A DNA stretch of 64,000 nucleotides from Muraenolepis orangiensis (lineage: Eukaryota; Chordata; Actinopteri; Gadiformes; Muraenolepididae): positions 97,990-161,989 of the forward strand of contig JANIIK010000743.1 in NCBI GenBank assembly GCA_027704905.1, read 5' to 3'. This document shows, piece after piece, positions 8,201-18,322 of the stretch (the first letter of the stretch is position 1; the number at the start of each line of letters is the position of its first letter). Below the pieces are notes generated by a model, which was not told where the DNA came from, ran no database searches, and saw only the letters and a list, made by a program, of their open reading frames with translations. Position numbers and translations under genes: made by a program.

Positions 8201-11200
8201 TCTTTGACTGCTCAGCTTCCTTTCAGGGAATATCTTTAAACAGCAAACTCATACAAGGTCCAAACCTCACTAGCAATCTGGTGGGTGTTCTTCTTCGCTT
8301 TCGCCAAGAGCCAATCGCCTTAATGGCAGATATAGAAAGCATGTTCCACCAGGTGCGGGTTGCCGATAGGCATGTTAATTTTTTGCGATTTTTGTGGTGG
8401 CCCAACGGTGACACAAGTCAGCCACTTAGGGAATACAGAATGACTGTGCACATATTCGGGGCAACATCCTCACCAAGTTGTGCGAGTTTCGCCCTAAGAC
8501 AGACTGCAGAAGACTTCAAAGACTTCTTCTCCAGAGAAACAATGGAAACAATAAAGTGCAATTTTTATGTCGATGATTGTTTAAAGAGTGTAACGACTGA
8601 AGCTGATGCTATCATGATGTGTAAGGAGCTTGAATCCGCATGTGCAATGGGAGGCTTTCGCTTGCACAAATGGATCAGCAACAGTAGAAATGTTCTCATG
8701 TCCATCCCACAGGCAGACCGAGCAAAAGAGGTCAAAGACCTTGACCTAGAATCCAGTGATTTACCTGTGGAGAGAAGTCTCGGCATCCAGTGGCATGTAG
8801 AAAGGGACCAACTTACCTTTGCTGTGAGCCTCAAAGACCAGCCATGTACTAGAAGAGGAATATTGTCAATTATAGCTTCTGTTTATGATCCTCTTGGCTT
8901 TATTTGTCCTTTCGTTCTTACAGCTAAAAGCATCCTGCAGGACTTGTGCAGGCAGAATTATGCCTGGGACAAAGAGCTACAAGCGCACTACGTCCAGATG
9001 TGGCAGGAATGGCTGACAGGACTGAGTCACATCAGAGAGCTCGTAGTCAGCAGATGTATGAAGCCCATGAACTTTGGTCAGGTAACATCTGCCCAACTAC
9101 ATCACTTCAGTGATGCTTCAGAAGGTGGCTATGGATGTGTATCATATCTTCGTCTTGAGAATGCAGAAGAGAATGTGCATATCTCCTTCTTAATGGGGAA
9201 GGCGCGTGTCGCACCCCTGAAGCACATGACCATGCCAAGATTAGAACTTACTGCAGCAGTGCTTGCGGTGCGTATGGATAAGCTCATCAAAACAGAGTTG
9301 CAGCTTATACTTGAGAGTTCCGTATTTTGGTCTGATAGCACATCAGTGCTGAAATACATTAAAAATGAAAACAAAAGATTCAAGACCTTTGTAGCCAATA
9401 GGGTGAGCACAATAAGAGAACTTACAAAGGTACAGCAATGGAGACACATTGGCACTAAACTCAACCCAGCGGACTGTGCATCTCGTGGGTTAAGGGCTAG
9501 TGCACTACTTCACTCCACCACTTGGCTTGATGGTCCAGACTTTCTTAAGTTGCAAGAATGTGAATGGCCCAATTCTGACTTCGTCCCACAACAGTGTGGT
9601 GATGACGATGTGGAAGTGAAAAGAGATGTTGTCGTTATGGCAACAATAGCTAATGAGCAGAATCCTACTCATGTATTCATACAGTATCATTCAAAATGGA
9701 GTAAGCTTCTCAGAGCAGTTGCATGGATGCTGAAGCTGAAAAATGTGCTCTTGCACTTAAGTCAGAAAAGAAAAGAAATGATGCTGAATGTGAATGTTAA
9801 AGATTCTGATGAAAGTAAACCATGTCAAATGAAAGAACAAATGCAAGTGAGTAAAAAATGCATTAATGTACAGCCCATCTCTTTGGATGATCTGAAAACA
9901 GCAGAACATGCCGTCATACAATTTGCTCAAATTGAATGTTACTCGGAAGAAATAGAAACCTTGCAAAAGGCTGACACGTACGTCAGTCGTCAGAGCACAA
10001 TTCGTAAGCTGGATCCTTTGCTAAAAGGTGGACTACTTCACACTGGAGGAAGATTAAGCAGAATGGCTATGCCAGAGGACCAAAAACACCCGGTGATCCT
10101 TCCAAAACACCATCACGTGTCCAAGCTTGTGTTGAAACAAGTTCATGAACAGTTAGGCCACTGTGGAAGAAATCATATGTTGTCCAAACTGCGGCAGCGC
10201 TATTGGATTCCGGCAGCAAATGCTCTTGCTAGAAAGATATGCTCTGAATGTGTCCTATGCAAACGTCAACATTCGAACCTTGGTGAGCAAAAGATGGCAG
10301 ACCTCCCGAAAGAAAGACTAATACCAGACTTGCCACCTTTCAGCTTTGTTGGTGCTGATTACTTTGGCCCAATCATAGTCAAGAGGGGTCGTAGTGATGT
10401 GAAAAGATACGGTGTAATTTTTACATGTTTCACTACAAGGGCAGTCCACTTGGAAATTGCTTATTCACTGAATACAGATTCATGCATTCATGCTATTCGC
10501 AGATTTATAAGCAGACGGGGTCAGGTGACGCAAATACGATCTGACAATGGCACAAATTTAACATCAGCTGACAAGGAGCTAAAGAATGCAGTTAAAGAAT
10601 GGAACCAAAGTAACAAACTGAAAGTTGCCCTGCAACAGAAAGGAATAAAATGGACTTACAACCCACCAGCCGCTTCGCACTTTGGAGGAATATGGGAGAG
10701 AATTATAAAGCAAGTCAAACAAATACTCTTGTCCATTACCAGAGAACAGACATTGGATGATGAATCCTTGCACACCTTCCTCTGTGAGGTAGAATCTATT
10801 CTCAACAGCCGCCCACTTACCACAGTATCAGACAACCCAACTGACCTTGAGCCTCTCACCCCAAATCACCTTTTGTTGCTTAAAGGCCAGCCCGTATTAC
10901 CCCCAGGTTTATTTCACAAGTCAGAACTCTACAGTAGGAAAAGATGGAAGCAGGTACAATATTTAGCCGATTTATTTTGGAAAAGATGGGTTCGAGAGTA
11001 TCTTCCCAGTTTGCAAGAGAGACAGAAATGGTTCAAGCAAAAGAGAAATTATATGTGTGGAGACATTGTTTTAGTTGCAGATCCTAATGCACCAAGGGGA
11101 TCTTGGATGTTAGGTAGAGTGGTTGATGCACACAAGGACTCAAAGGGAGTTGTTCGTAGTGTAACTTTGAAAACAAAAACAAGTGTTGTTGATCGTCCAA

Positions 11201-11238
11201 TAGCAAAGCTGTGTTTATTGCTGGAAAACAACGTGTGA
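5230..11238 (+). CDS. BEL/Pao Gag-Pol polyprotein, 2002 aa
   Basis: Single uninterrupted ORF. I start it at the ATG at 5230 (MSDLELESEV, A at -3); the frame is open back to a GTG at 5203 that a eukaryote would not use. In order: an acidic, coiled-coil-rich Gag start; a DUF1759-like Gag region from about residue 336 (FDGDALHYRTF); zinc-binding cysteines from C571 and a CCHC knuckle C604/C607/H612/C617; aspartic protease DPGSS at D697; reverse transcriptase with D1034 and YVDD (1113-1116); RNase H acidic residues near D1295, E1339 and D1369; an H2C2 integrase zinc finger (about 1639-1677); the integrase triad D1710, D1772, E1823 with GADYFGP, RSDNGTN and GIWERI; and a DUF5641-like tail (about 1918-1996). 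All visible catalytic residues are present. It makes the proteins for reverse transcription and insertion of the element. Confidence 0.95.
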   Translation: MSDLELESEVTEKQLESEVTGKQNEEEAKTLFKLLGTRRGKLGVLTRKKNEINVLIEAAQDKETVLKQIRLFEGYFSEFKEVQVAVQSLLKDEYELEADKLDWYEPKLIFYQGFLEGVYKWAEGKDDEMEKDGEEEDEVEEDGEVNPIKSSQASVPQSRKAASARSSRISGASRESAHLRAEAECAALKAISRVLTDKLELDVEEAKLKARRERVALESELAAAEARVRVYRESEVKPLPGGYRYDVTTEHKIPATTQRPARPHREDVASQRDSVQLAQEPISSHVVSRQPAQFAGSHSEANQHITDVLKKQTEITELLVKQQTLSLLPDREIPVFDGDALHYRTFIKAFEQCIERNTTMMDDRLYYLQQYTKGQPRSLVTSFLHMDPTVGYMEAKKQLEFQFGNRFKIASAFMTKALNWPVIKPEDGTGLRSYALFLRSCYHTMQDIDGLRELENSTNLRQIASKLPFRLRDKWRVNVCNMQDQDKRVTYKDLVEFIEKQSRTMLDPVFGDLSSSSTVETKTVFLKPKPQTVGSKPRDRASFATTVVHVPGTRNNECKQKTNSTAFERPCLFCEKNHTFEHCELFQSRPNTERIEYMKTNGMCFGCLTKGHVSRTCKKKMTCEKCSLSHPTILHIHRDKQKDDRRDDHVLPASSAMVSVKDDMHTGETRECTLAIVPVKVKMFNSDKIIHTYAFLDPGSSATFCADSLKRKLNAPGKNCKILLRTMGQERPVSSSVVSGLEISNMTGQTFHKLPEVYTQAKLPVSKHHIPKQDSINKWKYLHEVKIPQVDADIELLVGTNAAKLMEPWKIINSRGSGPYAVKTPLGWVLNGLMQETTCEAKGIHSCAVVNRISVANLNDLLIQQYQHDFPELKAEEKTEMSIADKRFMSIMESSKELRNGHYYLPLPFKDNDVTMPSNYQQAQQRVLSLKRKLERNAHYHKEYTTFLESVIEKGYAETVPSDELKGESGTVWYMPHHGVHHPKKGTLRVVFDCSASFQGISLNSKLIQGPNLTSNLVGVLLRFRQEPIALMADIESMFHQVRVADRHVNFLRFLWWPNGDTSQPLREYRMTVHIFGATSSPSCASFALRQTAEDFKDFFSRETMETIKCNFYVDDCLKSVTTEADAIMMCKELESACAMGGFRLHKWISNSRNVLMSIPQADRAKEVKDLDLESSDLPVERSLGIQWHVERDQLTFAVSLKDQPCTRRGILSIIASVYDPLGFICPFVLTAKSILQDLCRQNYAWDKELQAHYVQMWQEWLTGLSHIRELVVSRCMKPMNFGQVTSAQLHHFSDASEGGYGCVSYLRLENAEENVHISFLMGKARVAPLKHMTMPRLELTAAVLAVRMDKLIKTELQLILESSVFWSDSTSVLKYIKNENKRFKTFVANRVSTIRELTKVQQWRHIGTKLNPADCASRGLRASALLHSTTWLDGPDFLKLQECEWPNSDFVPQQCGDDDVEVKRDVVVMATIANEQNPTHVFIQYHSKWSKLLRAVAWMLKLKNVLLHLSQKRKEMMLNVNVKDSDESKPCQMKEQMQVSKKCINVQPISLDDLKTAEHAVIQFAQIECYSEEIETLQKADTYVSRQSTIRKLDPLLKGGLLHTGGRLSRMAMPEDQKHPVILPKHHHVSKLVLKQVHEQLGHCGRNHMLSKLRQRYWIPAANALARKICSECVLCKRQHSNLGEQKMADLPKERLIPDLPPFSFVGADYFGPIIVKRGRSDVKRYGVIFTCFTTRAVHLEIAYSLNTDSCIHAIRRFISRRGQVTQIRSDNGTNLTSADKELKNAVKEWNQSNKLKVALQQKGIKWTYNPPAASHFGGIWERIIKQVKQILLSITREQTLDDESLHTFLCEVESILNSRPLTTVSDNPTDLEPLTPNHLLLLKGQPVLPPGLFHKSELYSRKRWKQVQYLADLFWKRWVREYLPSLQERQKWFKQKRNYMCGDIVLVADPNAPRGSWMLGRVVDAHKDSKGVVRSVTLKTKTSVVDRPIAKLCLLLENNV

Positions 11239-11417
11239 ATATGTAAATGTTGTAAAAAAAAAAAGGAAAAAAAAAAACTTGTGTTGGATAACAATGTACT
11301 ACACTGATGTTTAATGTCGTTCCGATTTATGATTATGGATTGAGAGAAATGTATGGCTCCATATTATTATTTTAGTTTATTATTGTACCTTACCTGGTAG
11401 CAATAAGGGGGGTGATG
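11239..11417 (+). other. BEL/Pao 3' region and polypurine tract
   Basis: Starts A-rich after the stop codon and ends with AATAAGGGGGGTGATG (11402-11417) right before the right LTR, which fits the polypurine tract that primes plus-strand DNA synthesis. Confidence 0.7.
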
Positions 11418-11856
11418 TGTAGGAGCCATTATTTGGTTACTTGTGATGATGACACCTGCTGGCCGATCTATATATTGTCGTAGCTTCTATTGTGGCGCAC
11501 TAAGGGTTAATTGGCCCGAGTGGTTCACCGGTGGCTCACGCACCTGTGTTAATTAGCTGAAGACAAAGGACTGTGGGCAGAACAGTGTGGAAATGGTTGG
11601 AGACGCCAGCAGGAAAATGGTTTTTCAATTGATATGTTGATATGTTTGATAGCTACGTTGATACGTTTTTTGTTGATATGTTGATATGTTGATACGTTTA
11701 TAGTTTGAGTTATTCTTGATGAATCGACCGATTTACTTTGGAAAGAGCTTAATTAAACACGGAGTTTAAGCCACCTTTGTTTGAAGGAGTTTTATTTTGG
11801 AATCTATTGAAACCCCTGAGGCGTCAAGATGAAGTGACTTAATGGAAGGCACTACA
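11418..11856 (+). repeat. BEL/Pao right LTR
   Basis: 439 bp, TGTAGGAGCC...GGCACTACA, read as identical to the left LTR by eye. Followed by CTAAT, the right copy of the target duplication (11857-11861). Confidence 0.95.
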
Positions 11857-12180
11857 CTAATACTACCTCAACTTTAATGTATTACATACAACTACTAACT
11901 CAACCTGACCTTACTTACATACAACTAGTACCTCAACTTGACCTTACTAACATACAACTAGTACCTCACCTTGACCTTACTAACATACAACTAGTACCTC
12001 ACCTTGACCCTACTAACATACAACTAGTACCTCAACTTGACCTAAATAACATACAACTAGTACCTCAACTTGACCTTACTAACATACAACTAGGACCTCA
12101 CCTTGACCTAACTAACATACAACTAGTACCTCAACTTGACCCTACTGACATACTGCTACCTACAAATCAAAGATGTGTGT
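11857..12180. repeat. Satellite block right of BEL, TAGTACCTC subtype
   Basis: Tandem variant reading ACATACAACTAGTACCTC then AACTTGACCTTACTA, a diverged subtype of the 32-bp satellite. The 103-residue open frame across it is a repeat artefact. Confidence 0.85.
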
Positions 12181-12235
12181 TGTGTTAATGAATAGCCGTG
12201 AGTCTCTAACTGAATCTAGAATGTGGATCTTTATT

Positions 12236-12560
12236 CAGGTGATTTACTTTTTAACATGCTCTCAGGTGTGTACAGGATGAATATACTGTATATAAATGTA
12301 TATACAAGTAAGCATATATAATTGTATGGCATATATAAATGTATATACAGGAGCAGGGATATGCAGTCCTATCAACAGTTTGAGATTTAAATATATATGG
12401 CAGGTACAGTAAACAGGTATCTTATTAATAAATATGTAAACTATAGAGAGGTAGGTAGATGTGATACAGTTTTTTTACCTTTTTTACAGTTAGTCAAAGA
12501 CATTGGTGGTGATTTAATGTTATAGGTGTTGAGCAGAGGTGTGGGGCAGGGGGGGGGGGC
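12236..12560 (-). mobile_element. Retroposon fragment related to 3541-4090
   Basis: Shares AGTAAACAGGTATCTTA, GTATATACAGG and ATGGCAGGTACAG text with the fragment left of the BEL element. Followed by a G-rich run (about 12537-12560) that also marks the equivalent place in clusters 2 and 4 (26421, 27328, 55316). Confidence 0.45.
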
Positions 12561-12564
12561 AGCA

Positions 12565-13290
12565 ATATACAACTACTACCTCAACTACAACATATTATAT
12601 ACTACTACTACCTCAACTACAACATATTATATACTGCTACTAACTCAACTACAACATATTATATACTACTAGTACCTCAACTACAACATATGATATACGC
12701 AAGTACTACCTTAACTACCACATGTTATAAACAGCTACCAACCCAACTATCACATATTATAAACACAACTGCCACCTTAATTAAGACATTACATACAGCT
12801 ACTAACTCAACTACCACATATTACATACAACTACTACCTCAACTACCACATATTTAATACTAATGCTACCTCAACTACAATGTATTACATACAACTTCTA
12901 CCTCAACTACCACATATTAAATGCTACTTCTAACTTAACTAACACATATTATATACTACTACGACCTCAACTACCACATATATAACTATTACCTCAATTA
13001 CCACATATTATATACAGCTACTACCTCAACTACCATATATGAAATACAACTACTACCTCAAATACCACATATAACATACAACGACTACCTCAACTACAAC
13101 ATATGAAATACTACTACTACCTCAACTACCACATATAACATAAAACTACTACCTCAACTACCACATATGAAATACTACTACTACCTCAACTACCACATAA
13201 AACATACAACTACTACCTCAACTACCACATATGAAATACAACTACTACCTCAACTACAACATATAACATACAACTACTACCTCAACTCCC
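12565..13290. repeat. 32-bp satellite block, cluster 1
   Basis: Many diverged copies of the CTCAACTACCACATATTATA unit, ending at the unique text CCCACTAACCCCGTCTCTG that marks block A. Confidence 0.9.
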
Positions 13291-14165
13291 ACTAACCCCG
13301 TCTCTGTGGTGAGCGGTGGCTGTCCTCTGTGCTACATCTCTCCCAGCCCATGTGGAGGGCCTTGTCAGCCTGGTCACTCCACAATACACTTTGCTCTGTT
13401 TACCCCCTTCAAGAAAGTTCAACACAACAACACCACTTGGCTCCTCATAATCACAAAGCTTCTATCTTGGACTCTATCTTGGATTCCGAGCCGAGCCTCG
13501 GTCCACCCTCACAGCCCTCATCCTGGCAGCTAAGCATGCCAAGAGGAACAACACTAAACACTAGCCTCTGTCTGCTACCAGGCTGACCCAATGACAAGCA
13601 GACTAGTCCTGAAGCCATAAGCTATTATTAAAGATGGACCTGAGCAGAGTTTAGTTCATGGAATCACTGGTTATGGTAATGACTCTGGTTTGACACTAGA
13701 GGGAAGCGCTGACTTGGCTTGTGGACATGCACACATACTGCTATGACTGGAATCTCCAGAGACTCTTATGAGAACATCAGCCCTACATTTCCACTAGCAT
13801 TTAGTCCCTCAAGAGACACAGCTGCACATCTGCTGAAAGAGGACATCATTTGAATCACGATAGTTTACTGCTAACAGAATATGTTTAATATACAACATCT
13901 TTTAGTGAGGTCAGTTTGGCCTTTGACACATAGACAACCATGATAAATATGTTCACACCACTCTGCCTCCTAGAGTTCCTACATCTCCCTGAGAGATACA
14001 GAATGTATTTTTGAGACATACTTGTTTTTAAGTGCAGAAACCGGGACATCCCCCTGAAGTAGTATTTTATGAAGTGACATCAAGTCAGTCTGACACTCAT
14101 GGGTCATTTGGTCATCCAGAGATACACACCATAGCTTTAATTCAACATAGGTTTTAAGTCGTTTC
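13291..14165. other. Conserved noncoding block A, cluster 1
   Basis: Non-repetitive sequence kept in clusters 1-4 (see 27685, 38932, 55675). Its second half, from GGTAATGACTCTGGTTTGACAC, is clearly related to block B near the C genes: both carry AATCTCCAGAGACTCTT, GACATCATTTGAAT-like and GAGAGATACTGAATGT-like text in the same order. Cluster 1 keeps a segment (about 14015-14150) that clusters 2-4 have lost. The short ORFs here (such as 13306-13533) show no family features. Confidence 0.6.
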
Positions 14166-14234
14166 CCCATTCTGAATAAAGGATTGTTCGTAAAAATAAT
14201 AATAATATGATGTGATAATATGTATGCATGTATA

Positions 14235-14235
<1 letters not shown>

Positions 14236-14265
<30 letters not shown>

Positions 14266-14332
14266 TGTATGTATGTATGTATGTATGTATGTATGTATGT
14301 ATGTATGTATGTATGTATGTATGTATGTATGT
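14236..14332. repeat. (ATGT)n microsatellite
   Basis: About 24 tandem ATGT units ending in ATGTCATGGATTAAGTGAGG. All three plus frames and their complements are open, giving false ORFs. Confidence 0.97.
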
Positions 14333-14542
14333 CATGGATTAAGTGAGGAACAATCAGGAACAATCTGGTGAAGAGTGAGTGTGTGGAGGTTGGCTTAAAT
14401 AGAATAGTTGATTGAGATGCGCTGCAGGTGAAGGGTGAGAATTACCACGGGCTGATCCTGCCCTCTGGTGGAGGCAGGGGGAATAGCGATTGCGACAATG
14501 TATGAACAATGTATGTACAATGTATGTATAATATGTATGTAT
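14333..14542. other. Unique spacer next to the ATGT run
   Basis: Text beginning TCATGGATTAAGTGAGGAAC and including CCCTCTGGTGGAGGCAGG is kept in clusters 1-4 right after the ATGT run. No coding content; it may be an old transposon piece. Confidence 0.4.
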
Positions 14543-15910
14543 CAGTGGCGAACCGTGTCTATCACAAGTGGACCTTCTGTAGACAGAAATTTGGTGATTA
14601 TTGATCCCGGTTTTGTAACTCTTAGTTATGTCTTTTCACGTTAAGCGATGCAAAGAAAAACTCTCATTTTAAATGCACAACAATGCTTATCAAACTCAAG
14701 ACAGCCATTAACTAATCAGTCAACAAGTGTGTGGAAACAAAATGCAACAACCAGCTCAATGAGATGCAACACTGCGCCAAAACCAGCAAAGACTAATTAG
14801 TCTCACTCACCAATGATGATGTCACGTAGGGGTAATTCGGTGGGACCCAGAACGCAGACCAAGACACAGTGGAGCTATAACGTAAAGCTTTATTTCAAGC
14901 AAACACAACACAAGAGTGAACGGGGACAGGCAAGGGGTCTGGATACCGGGAGGTCGATCCGCGGAGTACCGGCAGGTAGTAGACCGGCGAGTAGTCCGGG
15001 ACAGGAGAGCAGTCTGGATACCGGGAGGTCGAGTAGCGACAGGTACTAGACAGGCAGATGGTCAGGGACGAGCGAGAAGTCTAGATACCGGGAGGTCGGA
15101 GTAGCGACAGGTACTGGACAGGTAATTATAATGACCGGGGAGCTCGTATAGACCGGAGAGTAGTCCGGGACAGGAGAGTAACGCGAGACAGCCGGGTGAC
15201 GCGGGATAGGCAATGAATCTGGATTTCCGGGACATCGTCCAGAATGTACCAACGTACAAAGTAGCAAGCAAGTACGACGTAGGACCTAACACCGGGGTAA
15301 CAGGACGCCAGGGTATATATACCCCCAACAGGTGACGTGATTAACAATTAGACAAGGCAATTGCTGAGGTGTGTGTGCGCCGTCAGCACACGCGGCTTGG
15401 CCACGCCCCCAGCCAACCACCGTAACCGTGACAGATGAGACCAAAAGACCAAATCCATTCTCCTGTCCTTCTGGATGGATCGATTACCCGGTCATGAAGC
15501 TGATCAATGCTTTATGACCGGGTTATCAATGTATCGATAACCCGGTCATAAAGCTGATCACTGCTTTTCAGATCCAAGTCTAAGGGCCAAAGTCATCTGG
15601 AATACTTTGGTTGAAGGATATTCTTCCCAGCAACCTAGAAAAATATCTGATTGGTTGCATTGTTTTTCCAACACAAAACACTCAAATGCGTAGTGCATGG
15701 ACCGAGAAAGACAAACAAATCAACGTAACACTAATATAACAGATCAACAACACAGATACGATTCTCATTTATTAATTTTATTCCATTTTTATTAAACTTT
15801 ATTAAATTGTATTACATTTTATTAATACATATAATTTGATTTTTTTTGTTTCATCTGAGAGTTCCAGGGTTTTCTCTGAATACCTTGAAGGCCCTGACGC
15901 TTCACCACTG
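14543..15910. mobile_element. hAT-like nonautonomous element, cluster 1 copy
   Basis: Left end CAGTGGCGAACCGTG; right end GACGCTTCACCACTG, its inverted complement apart from a few bases. Both sides are GTATGTAT, which could be an 8-bp target duplication as for hAT, but the surrounding ATGT repeat makes this ambiguous. No transposase is seen. It carries the nested insert at 14821-15432. The same element is at 29034 and 57057; cluster 3 has the empty site. Confidence 0.6.
14821..15432. mobile_element. GC-rich insert nested in the hAT-like element
   Basis: About 612 bases starting GTCACG and ending CGTGAC, much richer in G+C than its surroundings, with internal repeats of GGATACCGGGAGGTCG and AGTCCGGGACAGGAG. 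Absent from the other copies. Likely a small nonautonomous DNA transposon; the family is not recognised and the termini are approximate. Confidence 0.45.
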
Positions 15911-16500
15911 GTATGTATGTATGTGTGTATGTGTGTATGTGTGTATGTACGTACAGTATGTATAATATGCATGTATGTATGATGTGTGTATAATATGTAT
16001 GTATGTATTTATAATATGTATGTATGTATAATATGTATGTATGTATACTATGTATGTATGTATAATATGTATGTATGTATGTATAATATGTATGTATGTA
16101 TAATATGTATGTATGTATGTATAATATGACTGTATGTATGTATTTAGAATATGTTTTACGTATAATATGTATCCATGTATGTATAATATGAATGTATGTA
16201 TTATATGTATGCATGTATGTATACTATGTATGTATATTATGTATGTATAATATGTATGCATGTATGTATAATATGTATGCATGTATGTATAGTATGTATG
16301 TAAAATATGTATGTATGTATAATATGTATGCTTGTATGTATAGTATGTATGTATAATATGTATGTATGTAAAATATGTATGCATGTATGTATAGTATATA
16401 TGTAAAATATATATGTTTGTATAATAAGTATGTATATTATGTATGTATAATATGTATGCATGTATGTATAATATGTATGTATATTATGTATGTATGATAT
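15911..16500. repeat. Degenerate TATGTA repeat
   Basis: Interrupted tetranucleotide array mixing ATGT with TATAATATG steps. Minus-strand frames read as Tyr/Ile/His-rich false proteins. Confidence 0.95.
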
Positions 16501-16735
16501 TCGTGTTAAGACCGTGAGTTTGATCCTCTGCCCGTTAGATTAGTCAGGTCCCAGGACTGTTATCAACCGGCCTGTTGAAGGCTCTCTCTAAACTGTTTTA
16601 ATGTGTCACTTCCTTCCTTTCTAACTTGGTATATGGATCTATTCTGATGTGTAGGGCTGAGGGTTTCATTTGAATGAGGTCCTGTATAGCATGTTGAGAC
16701 TGTAAATGTCATAAAGGTTAGTATTAATGTATTAG
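16500..16735. other. Conserved spacer, possible SINE body
   Basis: Text from GTGAGTTTGATCCTCTGCCC to GTCATAAAGGTTAGTATT is kept in all clusters (30232, 40100, 58254). GAGTTTGATCCTC is weakly B-box-like. In clusters 2 and 4 a SINE-type tail follows. Confidence 0.4.
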
Positions 16736-16920
16736 ATTAGATTAGATTAGATTCAAATTGATTGTCATTTCACAGCACAAGTACAGTACAGCGAAAATCA
16801 TTTAGAATCTAACAGTAAAGTGCCTGGTAATATAATATCATTTACAGTTTAAATTGACAGGTTAAAAGACAGTCTAGGTATTAAATGTGATATGAGCATA
16901 ATAATAATAATAATAATAAC
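16736..16920 (-). mobile_element. Retroposon 3'-end fragment (A-type clusters only)
   Basis: (GATTA)n followed by TGTCATTTCACAGCACAAGT. It is also at 40330 in cluster 3 but missing at the same point in clusters 2 and 4, so it marks the A-type clusters. Confidence 0.5.
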
Positions 16921-16975
16921 ACACAGTATGTATTACTATGTGTTATTTAGTCACTAACCACTAACCATTACATGT

Positions 16976-17004
16976 AATGTAATGTAATGTAATGTAATGT
17001 AATG
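16976..17004. repeat. (TGTAA)n pentanucleotide run
   Basis: Five to six TGTAA units. In clusters 2 and 4 the matching, longer runs follow a SINE-tail motif, so this is probably the remnant of the same tail. Confidence 0.85.
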
Positions 17005-17640
17005 AGCAGGTAGGGTTTCCACATTTTGCCTACAGGTAGACTTCGGACATTGGGATTCAAACACATAACCTTTTGTCTAGGGATGGGCTGTTATTATTTA
17101 TATAATCACATATTTCGACATTTGTCCTCTAATATATTTAAATAAAACATTTAAAAAACATATTTACACAATAACTAACTAAATAAGATAAATAAATAAA
17201 TGGGTATAAAAATAGAAAACGTAAAGAAAAGTGATTTGAGTGAGTGGTGGTGAGCTGGTTTGCTCATTCAAGGATTTGGATTCCGTTAAGAATTGATATC
17301 ATTATTTAATTGTATATGATCAATATATTATAATGATGAGATTTAATGTCTCATATAATAAACATAATAAATAAAACCACCGTAAGGAAAAGTGAAAACA
17401 ATCAATACTACATGGTCTTAGGCAGAGCCGGTTTGCTTAGTGAAGAATGTGTAGTTGTAAAGAGTTTAAAAGTAGAGCAAACTAAAGGCATTAAGCGGTG
17501 GTGCATACAGGTGGGTCAGGTCACCAGCAATCCACTGGAAACAAACATGTCCAAACTGATCTAAGACACAAAGACAGTGGAGTCTGAGGCAGATCAAAAG
17601 TCTGACTATAAGACGGCTAAACAAACATACACACTTGATT
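17005..17640. other. Conserved single-copy spacer, cluster 1
   Basis: Kept in clusters 1-4. Holds a 72-codon ORF (17346-17564) present in all four. Its last 50 codons do not change while its first 22 carry four to five amino-acid changes, and there is no recognisable domain, so I do not call it a gene. Confidence 0.4.
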
Positions 17641-18320
17641 GATAAGATATGACACATATTACATACAGCTACTACCTCAACTACCACATACTATATAAAA
17701 CTACAACCTTTTATCTATAACAACCTCAACTACCACATATTACATACAGCTACTACCTAAACTACCACATAGTATATAAAACTACAACCTTTATCTATAA
17801 CAACCTCAACTACCACATATTACATACAGCTACTACCTCAACTACCACATATTATATAAAACTACAACCTTTTATCTATAACAACCTCAACTACCACATA
17901 TTATATACAGCTACTACCTCAACTACCACATATTACATACAGCTACTACCTCAACTACCACATCGTATATAAAACTACAACATTTTATCTATAACAACCT
18001 CAACTACCACATATTACATACAGCTACTACCTCAACTACCACATCGTATATAAAACTACAACCTTTTATCTATAACAACCTCAACTACCACATATTATAT
18101 ACAGCTACTACCTCAACTACCACATATTACATACAGCTACTACCTCAACTACCACATTGTATATAAAACTACAACCTTTTATCTATAACAACCTCAACTA
18201 CCACATATTACATACAGCTACTACCTCAACTACCACATATTACATACAACTACTACCTCAACTACCACATAGTATATAAAACTACAACCTTTTATCTATA
18301 ACAACCTCAACTACCACATA
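17641..18320. repeat. Higher-order satellite, cluster 1
   Basis: The satellite unit is arranged in a longer repeat of roughly 95 bases that alternates CATACAGCTACTACCTC with ATATAAAACTACAACC and TTTTATCTATAACAACC. Shorter versions occur at 31285, 41285 and 59300. Confidence 0.9.
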
Positions 18321-18322
18321 TG

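Larger units (their letters stand above)
4386..11856 (+). mobile_element. BEL/Pao LTR retrotransposon, apparently complete
   Basis: A 7471-bp element with two 439-bp LTRs starting TG and ending CA, a 5-bp target duplication, one long Gag-Pol ORF, and a purine-rich tract before the right LTR. The domain order protease, reverse transcriptase, RNase H, integrase, with DUF1759-like Gag and a DUF5641-like tail, is diagnostic of BEL/Pao. I saw no base difference between the LTRs, so the insertion is young. It is absent from the equivalent place in clusters 2-4, so it arrived after the clusters formed. It could be autonomous; activity is not shown. Confidence 0.95.

Noticed and set aside
17346..17564. 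72-aa ORF present in four clusters
   Set aside because: Conservation is explained by recent duplication. Its first third accumulates amino-acid changes freely and no domain is visible.
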